Assembly: GCA_945872425.1 (NCBI GenBank)
Contig: CAMBZE010000001.1
Span: 17,895 to 81,894 of the forward strand
Length of the DNA: 64,000 nucleotides
Direction: 5' to 3'
Source: Methylotenera oryzisoli
GTDB lineage: Bacteria; Pseudomonadota; Gammaproteobacteria; Burkholderiales; Methylophilaceae
The notes under the pieces were generated by a model. It saw only the letters and a list, made by a program, of their open reading frames with translations. It did not search any database and was not told where the DNA came from. Shown piece by piece: positions 1-9,859 of the stretch. Position 1 is the stretch's first letter; the number at the start of each line of letters is the position of its first letter. Both the position numbers and the translations under genes were made by a program.

Positions 1-165
1 CCCCGGATACTCGGTATAAACGATAACCTGCACGTCCGAGAGGTCAGGAATCGCATCAACCGGGGTATGGACGACACTGTAAATGCCCCAGACCACAATA
101 AAAAGCGTGCCGAGCAGTACCAGAAAGACGTGCCGTACTGACCATTCGATAATTTTATTGAGCAT
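1..165 (-). CDS. cusA: Heavy-metal efflux RND transporter permease, CusA/CzcA family (N-terminal fragment, truncated by window edge)
   Basis: Reverse-strand reading from CAT at 163-165 gives MLNKIIEWSVRHVFLVLLGTLFIVVWGIYSVVHTPVDAIPDLSDVQVIVYTEYPG, the typical CusA/CzcA N-terminus; directly downstream of cusB. Confidence 0.9.
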   Translation of the reverse strand, partial: MLNKIIEWSVRHVFLVLLGTLFIVVWGIYSVVHTPVDAIPDLSDVQVIVYTEYPG

Positions 166-166
166 G

Positions 167-1522
167 TCAGTGCGCCCTATGTTCAGAATCAACGCGACTG
201 GAATCAACAGCGGTAGCTGCCGGTTGAGCTGCCACCGGCTTGTCCTGACTGCCGTGTGCAGAATGCCCAAAGCCACCGATGGCGGCGCGAAGATTACTTT
301 CCGCATCGATCAGGAAGTTGGCGCTGACAACAACCGCCTCGCCCGCGCTAACCCCTGTCATCACCGCTACGTATCCATTGCCGCGCATGCCGAGCTTAAC
401 CTCGCGTGGCTCAAACAAACCTTCGGCACGTTGCACCAATACCACTTGACGCGTACCGCTATCCAGTACGGCAGAGTCTGGCACCATCAACGCTTTGGTT
501 TTGCCGTGACCGGAAACCAGTTGTACGCTGGCATACATGTCCGGCTTGAGCATCCCGCCCGGATTGGCCAGTTCTACCCGTACTTTGGCGGTACGTGTTT
601 CGGGGCTTACGGTCGGATAGATATAAGCGATTTTGCCGGTCAGTTCTTTTTCCGGATAAGCATTGACGCTGATCTTCACCGATTGTCCGACATGCACCAG
701 CGCAAGGTCTTGCTCAAACACATCAGCGATCAGCCAGATAGACGACAGGTCGGCAATCTTGAATAATGGCTCGCCCGGCATGAAGCGCATACCCGCTACT
801 GCCATTTTTTCCAGCACCACGCCGTTAGCAGGCGAGTACATCGTAAGCGTACGTGTAGCCTTGCCATCTTTTTTCAAGCGCTGTAACTGAACATCGGAAA
901 TATCCCAGTTACGCAGGCGCTTGAGGGCGCTTTCTGCCAACTGACCGACACCGAGCAGTGACTCCTCCGTGCCATTTCTGAGCGATTGGCGCCCGTTCCA
1001 GGCAATCAGATATTCCTCTTGCGCTGAAACCAATTCCGGGCTGTACACTTCCATCAGTGGCTGTCCGCGCCTTACGGGCTGACCAGTGGCGTTGACATGA
1101 AGCTGCTCAATGTAGCCCTCGAACTTGGTAGTCACCGTATGTAATCGACGTTCATCCAGCTGAAACTGACCAACGGCACGTACCGTTCTGACCAGTTCGC
1201 GTAGCGCAGCAGGCTCGGTTCTCACTCCCAACTTCTGCACCTTGTCTAGACTGATCTTGATCTGGCCGGACTGCGTTTCCTCGCTTGCGTAAACCGGAAT
1301 ATAATCCATGCCCATGCTGTCTTTTTTTGGTTCCGGCGAAGTGTCCGACAGACCCATCGGATTGCGGTAATAGAGAATTTCTCTGGTAGCAGGTGCAGAG
1401 GTACCGGCGGACATTTCAAGCGACGACTGGCCTGCCTGCCTCAATCCCCACCAGTAACCACCCCCCGTGGCAACGGCGATGCCAACCAGCGCCAGTGCAA
1501 GCCATATTCCGGAACGTTTCAT
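167..1522 (-). CDS. cusB: Efflux RND transporter periplasmic adaptor subunit, CusB family
   Basis: 451 aa; N-terminal heavy-metal-binding motif YYRNPMGLSDTSPEPKKDSMGMDYIPVY and membrane-fusion-protein body. Confidence 0.92.
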   Translation of the reverse strand: MKRSGIWLALALVGIAVATGGGYWWGLRQAGQSSLEMSAGTSAPATREILYYRNPMGLSDTSPEPKKDSMGMDYIPVYASEETQSGQIKISLDKVQKLGVRTEPAALRELVRTVRAVGQFQLDERRLHTVTTKFEGYIEQLHVNATGQPVRRGQPLMEVYSPELVSAQEEYLIAWNGRQSLRNGTEESLLGVGQLAESALKRLRNWDISDVQLQRLKKDGKATRTLTMYSPANGVVLEKMAVAGMRFMPGEPLFKIADLSSIWLIADVFEQDLALVHVGQSVKISVNAYPEKELTGKIAYIYPTVSPETRTAKVRVELANPGGMLKPDMYASVQLVSGHGKTKALMVPDSAVLDSGTRQVVLVQRAEGLFEPREVKLGMRGNGYVAVMTGVSAGEAVVVSANFLIDAESNLRAAIGGFGHSAHGSQDKPVAAQPAATAVDSSRVDSEHRAH

Positions 1523-2826
1523 AACGCTTCCCCAATCATTCTTTCAATCTCCGCAAGACGTACTTCCTGCTCCACCCGTGCCCGAATTTGACCCTGCCGA
1601 GCGAGCTTGATCGCGCGCTGTGCATCGAGCAATGTGGCGAAATCCACCTTGCCATTTTCATAGCCCGCCACCGCAGAACGGAACGTCAGCTCGGCCTGTG
1701 GCAATAGCGTATCGGCAATCAATCGCGCCTGTTTTTCTGCTGTTTCAAATGCCAGCAGATTTTCCTGCAGTTCACCGGTTATCTGGTTCGCAATTCCCTG
1801 CCGACGTTCTTTGGCAGCGGCCAACATAGCCACAGCTTCGCTTTCTTGAGAGCGGCGGGTATCAAAGCGGATGGGAATATTGACCTCCAGCATTGCTTCC
1901 CAGCTACTAATGCTGCTACCCATCTGCGTTGGCGCAATGCCCAGCGTAATGTCGGGATATCGGTTCTTCTCTACCAAGCGCTTGTTGGCGTCTGCCGCCG
2001 ATATTTGTGCCGATTGCGTAGCAAGCAGCGGATTAGTGTGCGCTACCTTTTCCTGCAGAACTGCGTTATCTAGCTTTTCCTTCAGTTTTTCCTGCGACAA
2101 ACGGCGCAGTTCCGGCGTTGTGGAAAGCCGTGCGCCCTGCGACCGACCCAGTATCGCGTTCAGACGTGCCTTGGCCTGCTGCTGCTCGGTTTCCAGATTG
2201 ATGATCTCGGAACGCAACATTGTTTTTTCAACCTGCGCCCGGATTGCATCTTGCTGCGGCACCAGGCCACTGGCATAGCGCACCCGCGTCACTGCTTCCA
2301 AATCTCCCAGCAGGCGCAGGATATCCTCATTAAGCTGCTTCAGCCCTATGGCCTGATAATACTGTGCATAGGCGCTTTTTATTCTGGCGTAAGTTTCGGT
2401 GACGCTGGCCAGCCTGCGTCCCTTGAATTGCTCCAGCTCTGCTGTGGCAACTTCCTTACGCAAATCGCGCTTACCCCACAGGGGAATGCTCTGCATGAAA
2501 GTATATTTGGTGCCGCTGCCTTTGCCAGGTAACGGATTAAAACCATCCGGCGCATCTCGTCCGGCAAAATCCATGAACTCAACACGCAGCATGGGGTCTG
2601 GCAATGCGCCTGCCGGGGCGATGCGTTCACTGGCCGCGTCGGTCTCGTAGCGCATTGCGGCAAGTTCTGGATTATGTGTATCGGCCCATTGCAGCAACTC
2701 CTGTACATTGGCACCGATGGCAGCAGTGTCGGGCAAATCATCAGCCACTGCCAGCACTGGCGGCATCAGTGCGACCAATGCAAGAATCAGTATTCGAAGC
2801 TGTTTGCTCATGTTCATTATATTCAC
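1519..2826 (-). CDS. TolC-family outer membrane efflux protein (CusC-like)
   Basis: 435 aa; signal peptide, TolC-type coiled-coil repeats; overlaps cusB start by 4 bp. Confidence 0.88.
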   Translation of the reverse strand: MNIMNMSKQLRILILALVALMPPVLAVADDLPDTAAIGANVQELLQWADTHNPELAAMRYETDAASERIAPAGALPDPMLRVEFMDFAGRDAPDGFNPLPGKGSGTKYTFMQSIPLWGKRDLRKEVATAELEQFKGRRLASVTETYARIKSAYAQYYQAIGLKQLNEDILRLLGDLEAVTRVRYASGLVPQQDAIRAQVEKTMLRSEIINLETEQQQAKARLNAILGRSQGARLSTTPELRRLSQEKLKEKLDNAVLQEKVAHTNPLLATQSAQISAADANKRLVEKNRYPDITLGIAPTQMGSSISSWEAMLEVNIPIRFDTRRSQESEAVAMLAAAKERRQGIANQITGELQENLLAFETAEKQARLIADTLLPQAELTFRSAVAGYENGKVDFATLLDAQRAIKLARQGQIRARVEQEVRLAEIERMIGEAL

Positions 2827-3018
2827 CTGTATTCAATCAGAAATTCCCGTGCTCCAGAATTTACCGTACCTGAAATTTGCCGTATCAGGAGGTTTCAATA
2901 CCGCTAAACAGCGTACGAAACCGTTATTACAACCGTGCTGAAGAGACTGCAGTATCGGCAGACGGATGCGCCCGGTCAAGGGCGATCGACTGCATGAAAA
3001 GCTACGCGACCTTCAGCA

Positions 3019-3375
3019 CTAGGCGAAGATCAATCGAGGGGGATGAAAAAGCGAAGAAAGGGCTGAATCTGGAATTTCTGCGGTCTGCCCAGTAAACATG
3101 GGCGCAACGCCATTCAACTCTAAGGGGGTGTTGAACGGAATAATTGCTTGAGCTATGCTCAGGTGGCAAGTGAGGCATTTATCACACGGAGTTTTATTCG
3201 TCGGCTGATGAGCGTTGTGATGATTACAATGAGACATATCATCTGAATGACTCACATCCATGTTCATTTCCATCTTGGCATCATGCATCTGACAAGAAGA
3301 CATCGTCACCGCTACCAATCCTTGTAACGGGAGGCAGACCAGCATGACGAACAACATGATTAGTCTGGAACGCAT
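3019..3375 (-). CDS. Small exported Met/His/Cys-rich protein, putative metal-binding (DUF2946-like style)
   Basis: 118 aa; signal peptide then SSCQMHDAKMEMNMDVSHSDDMSHCNHHNAH...CDKCLTCH; co-directional and upstream of cusCBA. Confidence 0.65.
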   Translation of the reverse strand: MRSRLIMLFVMLVCLPLQGLVAVTMSSCQMHDAKMEMNMDVSHSDDMSHCNHHNAHQPTNKTPCDKCLTCHLSIAQAIIPFNTPLELNGVAPMFTGQTAEIPDSALSSLFHPPRLIFA

Positions 3376-3434
3376 AATGCAATCCTACGCTCTAATTTTA
3401 AACATCGCAATGAAATACAGATAAGCAATCTTAT

Positions 3435-4310
3435 TTAGCTCTCATGGTTGCTCGCTGCAAATATAGCGGCCACCACAATCAAGCTGCCGCCTACCCATTC
3501 ATTGATGGCCATTGTTTCATGTGCCAGATAATAAGCGGCTATTGCAGCCACTACCAGTTCAAATAAAAACAATATGGAAGCACGTGTTGCAGCAATTCGC
3601 GTCACACCATATTGCACAAACAATGTTGCCGCCATGAGTAATGGCGCAATTAAAAACATGATGAGCCAATTAGTTGAGCTAAAGGCATTGGGGAGCGGAA
3701 ATGACGTATGTACGAACGGAACAAACATCAGAGAGACGATGAGCACCCCTATCCATACGGCAAAAGATTTGGCAAGCAAAGTCAAATGACTAGATTTTCT
3801 GGTGATGACGTTAGTGAGAGAAAACCCTATTCCCGACGAGAGCGCCAGCCACTCTGCCGTGCTCGCAGGTAGCGGTAAACCACTGATATGCGGGTCATAC
3901 AGCATGATAAATGCGCCCAATAACGACGCTGCAATCGCAATGTAACCCGTCAGCTGTGTTTTCTCTTTCAACCAAAAATGTGCCAGTATCAATGTCCATA
4001 TTGGCGATAGATAAAACAACAGCATCACCCGCATCACTTCGCCGTCAATAATCGCCAGTACGTAGCTGAGATTCGTCCATCCGGCGGCAATACTCAGCCA
4101 GATAATGCTCATGGGCAATTCAAAAATGCCACGCCAGTGTTTGGCGAACAAAATCCCGGCAATAATAGTAGCAATGCCATAGGTATAAAAGCTGGCGGCA
4201 ACGCCAGACACGCCAGCTTCAAACAGAATGCGATATGGAAACCAGATGATGCCCCAACACAGCGCACCAAAAAGCAGGCCAAATACTGCAAAAAAGTTTT
4301 TATTATTCAC
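3435..4310 (-). CDS. DMT-superfamily (EamA) transporter
   Basis: 291 aa, about 10 hydrophobic helices, EamA-like; GTG start. Confidence 0.85.
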   Translation of the reverse strand: MNNKNFFAVFGLLFGALCWGIIWFPYRILFEAGVSGVAASFYTYGIATIIAGILFAKHWRGIFELPMSIIWLSIAAGWTNLSYVLAIIDGEVMRVMLLFYLSPIWTLILAHFWLKEKTQLTGYIAIAASLLGAFIMLYDPHISGLPLPASTAEWLALSSGIGFSLTNVITRKSSHLTLLAKSFAVWIGVLIVSLMFVPFVHTSFPLPNAFSSTNWLIMFLIAPLLMAATLFVQYGVTRIAATRASILFLFELVVAAIAAYYLAHETMAINEWVGGSLIVVAAIFAASNHES

Positions 4311-4324
4311 TATAATGTTGCCTT

Positions 4325-5542
4325 ATGAATCCAAATCTAAATTTATTGCAGCCTTACCCGTTCCAACGTCTGCGCGACTTATTTAAAGGCATTACACCCA
4401 ACCCGGCTTTTACGCCGATTAACTTATCCATTGGCGAACCAAAGCACGCGACGCCACCGCTCATAAAAGAGGCATTAGTCAATAATTTGGCTGGGTTAGC
4501 CAATTATCCCACGACTATAGGCTCAATTGAGCTACGTGAAGCAATTTCTAATTGGATTTCACGCCGTTACAACATCCCTGCACTCAATCCGGAAAAAGCC
4601 ATTCTGCCGGTCACGGGCAGTCGCGAGGCATTATTTGCCTTTGCGCAAGTGGTGATTGATAAAACCAAACCTGATCCTGTTGTGATTTCACCTAACCCGT
4701 TTTATCAGATTTACGAAGGTGCTACATTTTTAGCAGGCGCTACGCCCTACTTTCTCAATACCTTGCCGCATGAAGACCCCGCGCACAATCACGTGATGGA
4801 TTTTTCAAGCGTGCCCGCTGATGTATTAAGCCGCACACAACTGATCTATGTTTGCAGCCCCGGCAACCCATCTGGCAAGGTCATGAGTTTAGACCAATGG
4901 CAAGCCATTTTTGCATTAGCAGACCGTTACGGCTTTGTAATTGCCGCCGACGAATGTTATTCAGAGATTTATTTTGATGAAGCTAATCCGCCTTTGGGCG
5001 CGCTACAAGCAGCACATCTGCTCGGCCGCGATTGCAGAAATCTGATTGTATTCAGCTCACTTTCCAAACGCTCCAACGTACCGGGCATGCGCTCAGGTTT
5101 TGTAGCGGGTGATGAAAAAATTATTGAAGCATTTGCGCTGTACCGTACCTATCACGGCTGTGCGATGAATCCTGCTGTGCAAGCGGCTTCGATTGCTGCG
5201 TGGGATGATGAAGCGCATGTGATTGAAAACCGTAAACTGTATGCTGAAAAGTTTAATAATGTTACGCCATTACTCACTGACGTGTTAGAAGTGACCATTC
5301 CAGACGCCGCATTTTATCTTTGGGCGAAAATCAAAGACGATAAAATCTCTGACACCGAGTTTGCTATTCAACTTTACCGTGACTTGAACATTACCGTACT
5401 GCCAGGCAGCTTTTTAGCACGTGAGGCGCACGGCGTAAACCCGGGTAAAAACTTTATTCGCATGGCGCTTGTTGCATCATATGACGAATGTATTGAAGCG
5501 GCTAATCGTATACGCGAACACTTTACAGGGGACGCTGATTAA
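4325..5542 (+). CDS. dapC: Succinyldiaminopimelate transaminase
   Basis: 405 aa; class I/II aminotransferase; SLSKRSNVPGMRSGF PLP-Lys region and DapC-type N-terminus NLLQPYPFQRLRDLF. Confidence 0.9.
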   Translation: MNPNLNLLQPYPFQRLRDLFKGITPNPAFTPINLSIGEPKHATPPLIKEALVNNLAGLANYPTTIGSIELREAISNWISRRYNIPALNPEKAILPVTGSREALFAFAQVVIDKTKPDPVVISPNPFYQIYEGATFLAGATPYFLNTLPHEDPAHNHVMDFSSVPADVLSRTQLIYVCSPGNPSGKVMSLDQWQAIFALADRYGFVIAADECYSEIYFDEANPPLGALQAAHLLGRDCRNLIVFSSLSKRSNVPGMRSGFVAGDEKIIEAFALYRTYHGCAMNPAVQAASIAAWDDEAHVIENRKLYAEKFNNVTPLLTDVLEVTIPDAAFYLWAKIKDDKISDTEFAIQLYRDLNITVLPGSFLAREAHGVNPGKNFIRMALVASYDECIEAANRIREHFTGDAD

Positions 5543-5564
5543 ATAATTCTGTCATGCCAGTCCC

Positions 5565-5638
5565 GTAGGGTGGGCAATGTTTTTTTGCCCACCGATTGAT
5601 TCCAATTGTGGTGGGCAGAAACGCACTGCCCACCCTAC
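5565..5638. repeat. Inverted-repeat element GTAGGGTGGGCA...TGCCCACCCTAC (copy 1)
   Basis: Hairpin between convergent dapC and miaA; second copy in opposite orientation at 44337-44410. Confidence 0.85.
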
Positions 5639-5677
5639 TTGGCTGTGAACTCGGTGTTCTCTGTGGCTAACTGCTTT

Positions 5678-6628
5678 TTATAGGTTTATAAATCGCGCTA
5701 TTTTATCCCGCACTATCTCAGGCATTGCGTCATTTAAACAATCCACCTCTGCCAGAGCATCCATGCTGCGCAACCATGTCAGCTGACGTTTTGCCAACTG
5801 GCGTGTGGCAAAAATGCCTCTGTCACGCAATTCGGCTACATCATACTCTCCCGCCAAATGCGCTAACGCCTGCCGATAGCCTACACAGCGCATAGCGGTG
5901 CTTTCTGCTGTCAGTGCGGGATATTTTGTCAGCAGCGCTTTCACTTCATCTAAAAAACCGTCTGTCAGCATCGCATCAAAACGTAGCGCAATACGTTGGT
6001 GCAACACCTTGCGGTCACTGGGCAGCAGTGCAATTTTAAGTAATCGGTAAGGCAAGGCTGCACCTGACGACTCTTGATGCAATGCCGTCATGGTTTTACC
6101 CGTAATTCGATACACTTCCAGCGCCCTTTCGATGCGCTGTGCATCCGCAGGCTGTAAGCGGGCTGCTGACTCAGGGTCAATTTCTGCGAGTTTTTGGTGC
6201 ATGGCCGGCCAACCGATCTGCGCAGCCTCTTGCTCAATTTCCTCGCGCACTTCAGGGTTTGCTTCAGGAAGATGACTCAAGCCGCCTTCCAGCGCCTTGA
6301 AGTACAACATCGTCCCGCCCACCAGCACAGGCGTTTTGCCGCGTGCGGTAATATCCGCCATCAAGCGCAAGGCATCATTTCTGAAATTTGCGGCAGAGTA
6401 AGCCTCTGTTGGCGAGATAATGTCGATCAAATGATGCGGTGCTTTAGCCAGCGTGGCAGCGTCCGGCTTGGCTGTGCCGATGTCCATATCACGAAACACC
6501 AAGGCAGAATCCACACTGATAAGCTCTACAGGCAGTTTTGAATAAATATCGACCGCCAGACCGGTTTTACCGCTGGCGGTGGGGCCCATCAAGAAAATAG
6601 CCGGGGGTAAGTTTTGATTGTTCATCAC
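5678..6628 (-). CDS. miaA: tRNA dimethylallyltransferase
   Basis: 316 aa; FLMGPTASGKTGLAVDI P-loop, ISVDSALVFRDMDIGTAKP. Confidence 0.97.
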   Translation of the reverse strand: MMNNQNLPPAIFLMGPTASGKTGLAVDIYSKLPVELISVDSALVFRDMDIGTAKPDAATLAKAPHHLIDIISPTEAYSAANFRNDALRLMADITARGKTPVLVGGTMLYFKALEGGLSHLPEANPEVREEIEQEAAQIGWPAMHQKLAEIDPESAARLQPADAQRIERALEVYRITGKTMTALHQESSGAALPYRLLKIALLPSDRKVLHQRIALRFDAMLTDGFLDEVKALLTKYPALTAESTAMRCVGYRQALAHLAGEYDVAELRDRGIFATRQLAKRQLTWLRSMDALAEVDCLNDAMPEIVRDKIARFINL

Positions 6629-8463
6629 TGACCACGCATAAACATCTTGTCTAAATCACTCATGCTCACTTGAAACCAGGTCGGGCGACCATGATTGCAT
6701 TGACCTGAGCGTTCAGTTGCTTCCATATCACGTAATAATGCATTCATTTCTGGAATAGTAAGGCTGCGGTTGGCACGCACCGCCGCATGGCAGGCCATGG
6801 TGCCTAGCAGTTCGTTCCTGCGCTCGGTCAGCGCACGACTTGCACCGTACTCACGCAAATCACGCAGCACATCGCGCGCTAACGTCACTGCATCAGCCTC
6901 TTGCAGCATGGCAGGCACTGCGCGCACCGCCAGCGTGGTGGGAGAAAGAATAGCAATGTCAAAACCCAGCTGTTGCAAGCTTGCGTCACCACTTGCCAGT
7001 GCCTCCTGCACAGTCGCGACTTCCAATTTATCGGCATTAAAACTCACCGGGAGCAGCAAGGGTTGCATAGACACACTTTTGCTATCCAGCGCATTTTTAA
7101 GCTTTTCATACATAATGCGCTCATGCGCGGCATGCATATCGACCACGACCAAGCCCTGCACATTTTGCGCCAATACATAGACACCGTGAATTTGCGCCAC
7201 TGCGAAGCCCAAAGGAAAGTTATTAGGCGAAAAGTTATTAGGCGAAAAGTTATTAGGCGGAAAATCATCAGGTTGAGACTGCGTAACGCTTTCGTTATTT
7301 TCATATTGTCGCTCACTGCCGACATTGGCGCTTGTCCCGAACATGGTCTGATAAAAACTGGATGGCGCATTCGCACTCAAATTGATTTGAGACTGATAGC
7401 TTGGATAAGGCGTATTGGATGGCGCATATCCGAAAGGATTGCGTACCGCCTGACTCGCAGTCACCGCATTGGACGCTCCCGTTGGCGTAGCCAATGCTTT
7501 GTGTAGCGAATGAAAAATAAAGCGATGGATGGCCTGCGCATCCCTGAACCTGACTTCAGTTTTTGCCGGATGCACATTCACATCCACCAGCGCAGGATCC
7601 AGCTCTAAAAACAATACGAAAGCAGGATGACGGTCGTGATGCAACACGTCCTGATACGCCTGACGGATGGCATGTGCGATGAGCTTGTCACGCACAAAAC
7701 GGCCATTCACATACACGTATTGCGTATCGCGCGTATTTCTATTGAACGTTGGTCTGGCTGCCATGCCCCACAAACGCAGCCCGGCACTGGATTCATCTAC
7801 GCTAAATGATTCAGCAGCAAACTCATTACCCAGCACGTCAGTGAACCTGCGCTCAGGTTGGCCGACGGCAAAACGGCTCAACGCGCGGCCATTGTGTTGC
7901 AACATAAAACTTACATCAGGCCGTGAAAGCGCGACGCGGTTAAAGGCTTCTTCACAATGCCCAAACTCGGTCGCCTCGGTCTTTAAGAATTTACGGCGTG
8001 CCGGCGTATTGAAATATAAATCGGTCACTTCGATCATCGTCCCCGCATCTAATGCGGCAGGTTCAATCATCGAAATTTCGCTGCCTTCTGCGGCAATGCG
8101 CCAGGCATGCTTGCTAGCGACTTGGCGACTCAATAACTGAGTGCGTGAAATTGAAGCAATGCTCGCCAGCGCCTCGCCACGAAAACCCAAACTGGCAACA
8201 GATTCCAGGTCTTCTAGGCTTGAAATTTTGCTGGTGGCGTGCCGCGTCAGCGCCAGTGCCAAATCTTCTTTTGCCACACCCGCACCGTTATCTACGACAC
8301 GCAATTGTTTAATGCCACCCTGCAGTAACGATACTTGAATATCCGTGCTGCCGGCATCCAGGCTATTTTCCAATAATTCCTTAAGCGCCGATGCCGGACG
8401 CTCAACCACCTCGCCTGCCGCGATTTGGCTGATCAGTTGATCTGCTAAAAGATGAATGCGCAT
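6625..8463 (-). CDS. mutL: DNA mismatch repair protein MutL
   Basis: 612 aa; IAAGEVVERPASALKELLENSLDAG, GFRGEALASIASI; 4-bp overlap with miaA. Confidence 0.97.
   Translation of the reverse strand: MRIHLLADQLISQIAAGEVVERPASALKELLENSLDAGSTDIQVSLLQGGIKQLRVVDNGAGVAKEDLALALTRHATSKISSLEDLESVASLGFRGEALASIASISRTQLLSRQVASKHAWRIAAEGSEISMIEPAALDAGTMIEVTDLYFNTPARRKFLKTEATEFGHCEEAFNRVALSRPDVSFMLQHNGRALSRFAVGQPERRFTDVLGNEFAAESFSVDESSAGLRLWGMAARPTFNRNTRDTQYVYVNGRFVRDKLIAHAIRQAYQDVLHHDRHPAFVLFLELDPALVDVNVHPAKTEVRFRDAQAIHRFIFHSLHKALATPTGASNAVTASQAVRNPFGYAPSNTPYPSYQSQINLSANAPSSFYQTMFGTSANVGSERQYENNESVTQSQPDDFPPNNFSPNNFSPNNFPLGFAVAQIHGVYVLAQNVQGLVVVDMHAAHERIMYEKLKNALDSKSVSMQPLLLPVSFNADKLEVATVQEALASGDASLQQLGFDIAILSPTTLAVRAVPAMLQEADAVTLARDVLRDLREYGASRALTERRNELLGTMACHAAVRANRSLTIPEMNALLRDMEATERSGQCNHGRPTWFQVSMSDLDKMFMRGQ
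7215..7261. repeat. 15-bp in-frame tandem repeat (about 3 units) inside the mutL linker
   Basis: (gaaaagttattaggc)n, encoding repeated SPNNF (PPNNFSPNNFSPNNFPLG). Confidence 0.9.
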
Positions 8464-8466
8464 TAT

Positions 8467-9828
8467 TTAATCCAGAGTCACTGTTTCCAGATACTCCGGT
8501 ACGACCACCTGCCATTTAAGCTGCTCTTCAATGTGGTGCCGCATTGCATCTGCCGCAACCGGCTCCCCATGCACGATGAAAGTCTTTTTAGGCGGCACGG
8601 AAAATCTGCTTAACCAGTCTAATATTTCTGAATAATCTGCGTGTGCAGAGAGATTGGAAATCAACTCGACATCGGCGCGTACGGGCACATATTCCCCATG
8701 AATTTTAATGCTTTCTGCGCCATCCAACATCGCGGCACCGCGCGTACCTGCCGCCTGAAACCCGACAAATAAAATAGTATTATTAGGTTTAGGTGCGAAT
8801 GCTTTCAGATGATGCACCACGCGCCCGCCTGAAGCCATGCCACTGGCTGATAGAATAATCATCGGGCCTTTAGTTTCATTCAGCTGTTTGGATTGTTCCA
8901 CACTATTGACCATGTGAGCTGTGCGATTTAACGCACTGCATTGCCCAGGTGTCAAACGATGTTCCCCACAATGATTCGTAAATATTTCTGTTGCATCCGC
9001 CGCCATTGGGCTATTAAGGTAAACCGGAATATCCTGCGCGATTGCGCCTGAAGATTTAAGTAAGTGAATGTAATAAAGCAACTCTTGCGCCCGCCCTACT
9101 GCAAATACTGGGATAAGAACAACGCCTTTGCGTTTTACCGTTTTGTTGATAATGGCCGCCAATTTAACTTTAGGGTCATCCAGTTCGTGCCGACGGTTAC
9201 CATACGTGGATTCAATCAATAAATAATCGGCCTGCTTGATCTGCACCGGGGCTTTCATCAAAATATCATTGGGGCGCCCAATATCGCCTGAAAACAATAC
9301 CGACGTTTTTTTATTATGAATACGCACAAATGCCGAGCCGAGAATATGTCCATTGGGATAAAACCTGAGCGTGAGATCATCACCTAAATCCACATCCTGC
9401 TCAAAATCAACGGGGGTAAGTAGCTCTAGTGCTTTAAATGCATCTTCTTGTGTATAAAGCGGTAATGCCGGGTGATGCTTGGAAAAACCACGCCGATTCG
9501 CATATTCGGCTTCCTCTTCTTGCAGATGTGCTGAATCAGGCAACAGAATCTTGCACAAATCCCGCGTACCTTCGCTGCAATAGACGTTGCCGGAAAATCC
9601 TTGCTTCACCAGTAACGGCAAATAGCCACTGTGATCAATATGCGCATGCGTGAGCACTACCGCATCAATGTCTTTGGGATTGATTGGCAACTTCGCCCAG
9701 TTTCTAAGCCGAAGTTGTTTAAGCCCCTGAAACAATCCGCAATCAATTAAAATGCGCTTTGCGCCGCTTTTTAGCAGGTATTTAGACCCGGTAACGGTGC
9801 CGGTGGCGCCGAGAAATGTGAGTTGCAT
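8467..9828 (-). CDS. MBL-fold metallo-hydrolase with beta-CASP/RNA-specificity domains
   Basis: 453 aa; LTHAHIDHSGYLP, SGDIGRP, ILSASGMASGGRVVHHL, NLSAHADYSEIL. Confidence 0.9.
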   Translation of the reverse strand: MQLTFLGATGTVTGSKYLLKSGAKRILIDCGLFQGLKQLRLRNWAKLPINPKDIDAVVLTHAHIDHSGYLPLLVKQGFSGNVYCSEGTRDLCKILLPDSAHLQEEEAEYANRRGFSKHHPALPLYTQEDAFKALELLTPVDFEQDVDLGDDLTLRFYPNGHILGSAFVRIHNKKTSVLFSGDIGRPNDILMKAPVQIKQADYLLIESTYGNRRHELDDPKVKLAAIINKTVKRKGVVLIPVFAVGRAQELLYYIHLLKSSGAIAQDIPVYLNSPMAADATEIFTNHCGEHRLTPGQCSALNRTAHMVNSVEQSKQLNETKGPMIILSASGMASGGRVVHHLKAFAPKPNNTILFVGFQAAGTRGAAMLDGAESIKIHGEYVPVRADVELISNLSAHADYSEILDWLSRFSVPPKKTFIVHGEPVAADAMRHHIEEQLKWQVVVPEYLETVTLD

Positions 9829-9859
9829 TAAGTCCTCCCTTTTAGTCTATTGATGAATA

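Noticed and set aside
83-766. 227-aa plus-strand ORF at 83-766
   Set aside because: Antisense to the well-supported cusB frame with no recognisable domain; long shadow ORF
2827-3018. Regulatory RNA in the gap between the Met/His-rich gene and the TolC-like gene
   Set aside because: Some short repeats (gaattt/accgta) but no clear stem, terminator or conserved motif visible by eye
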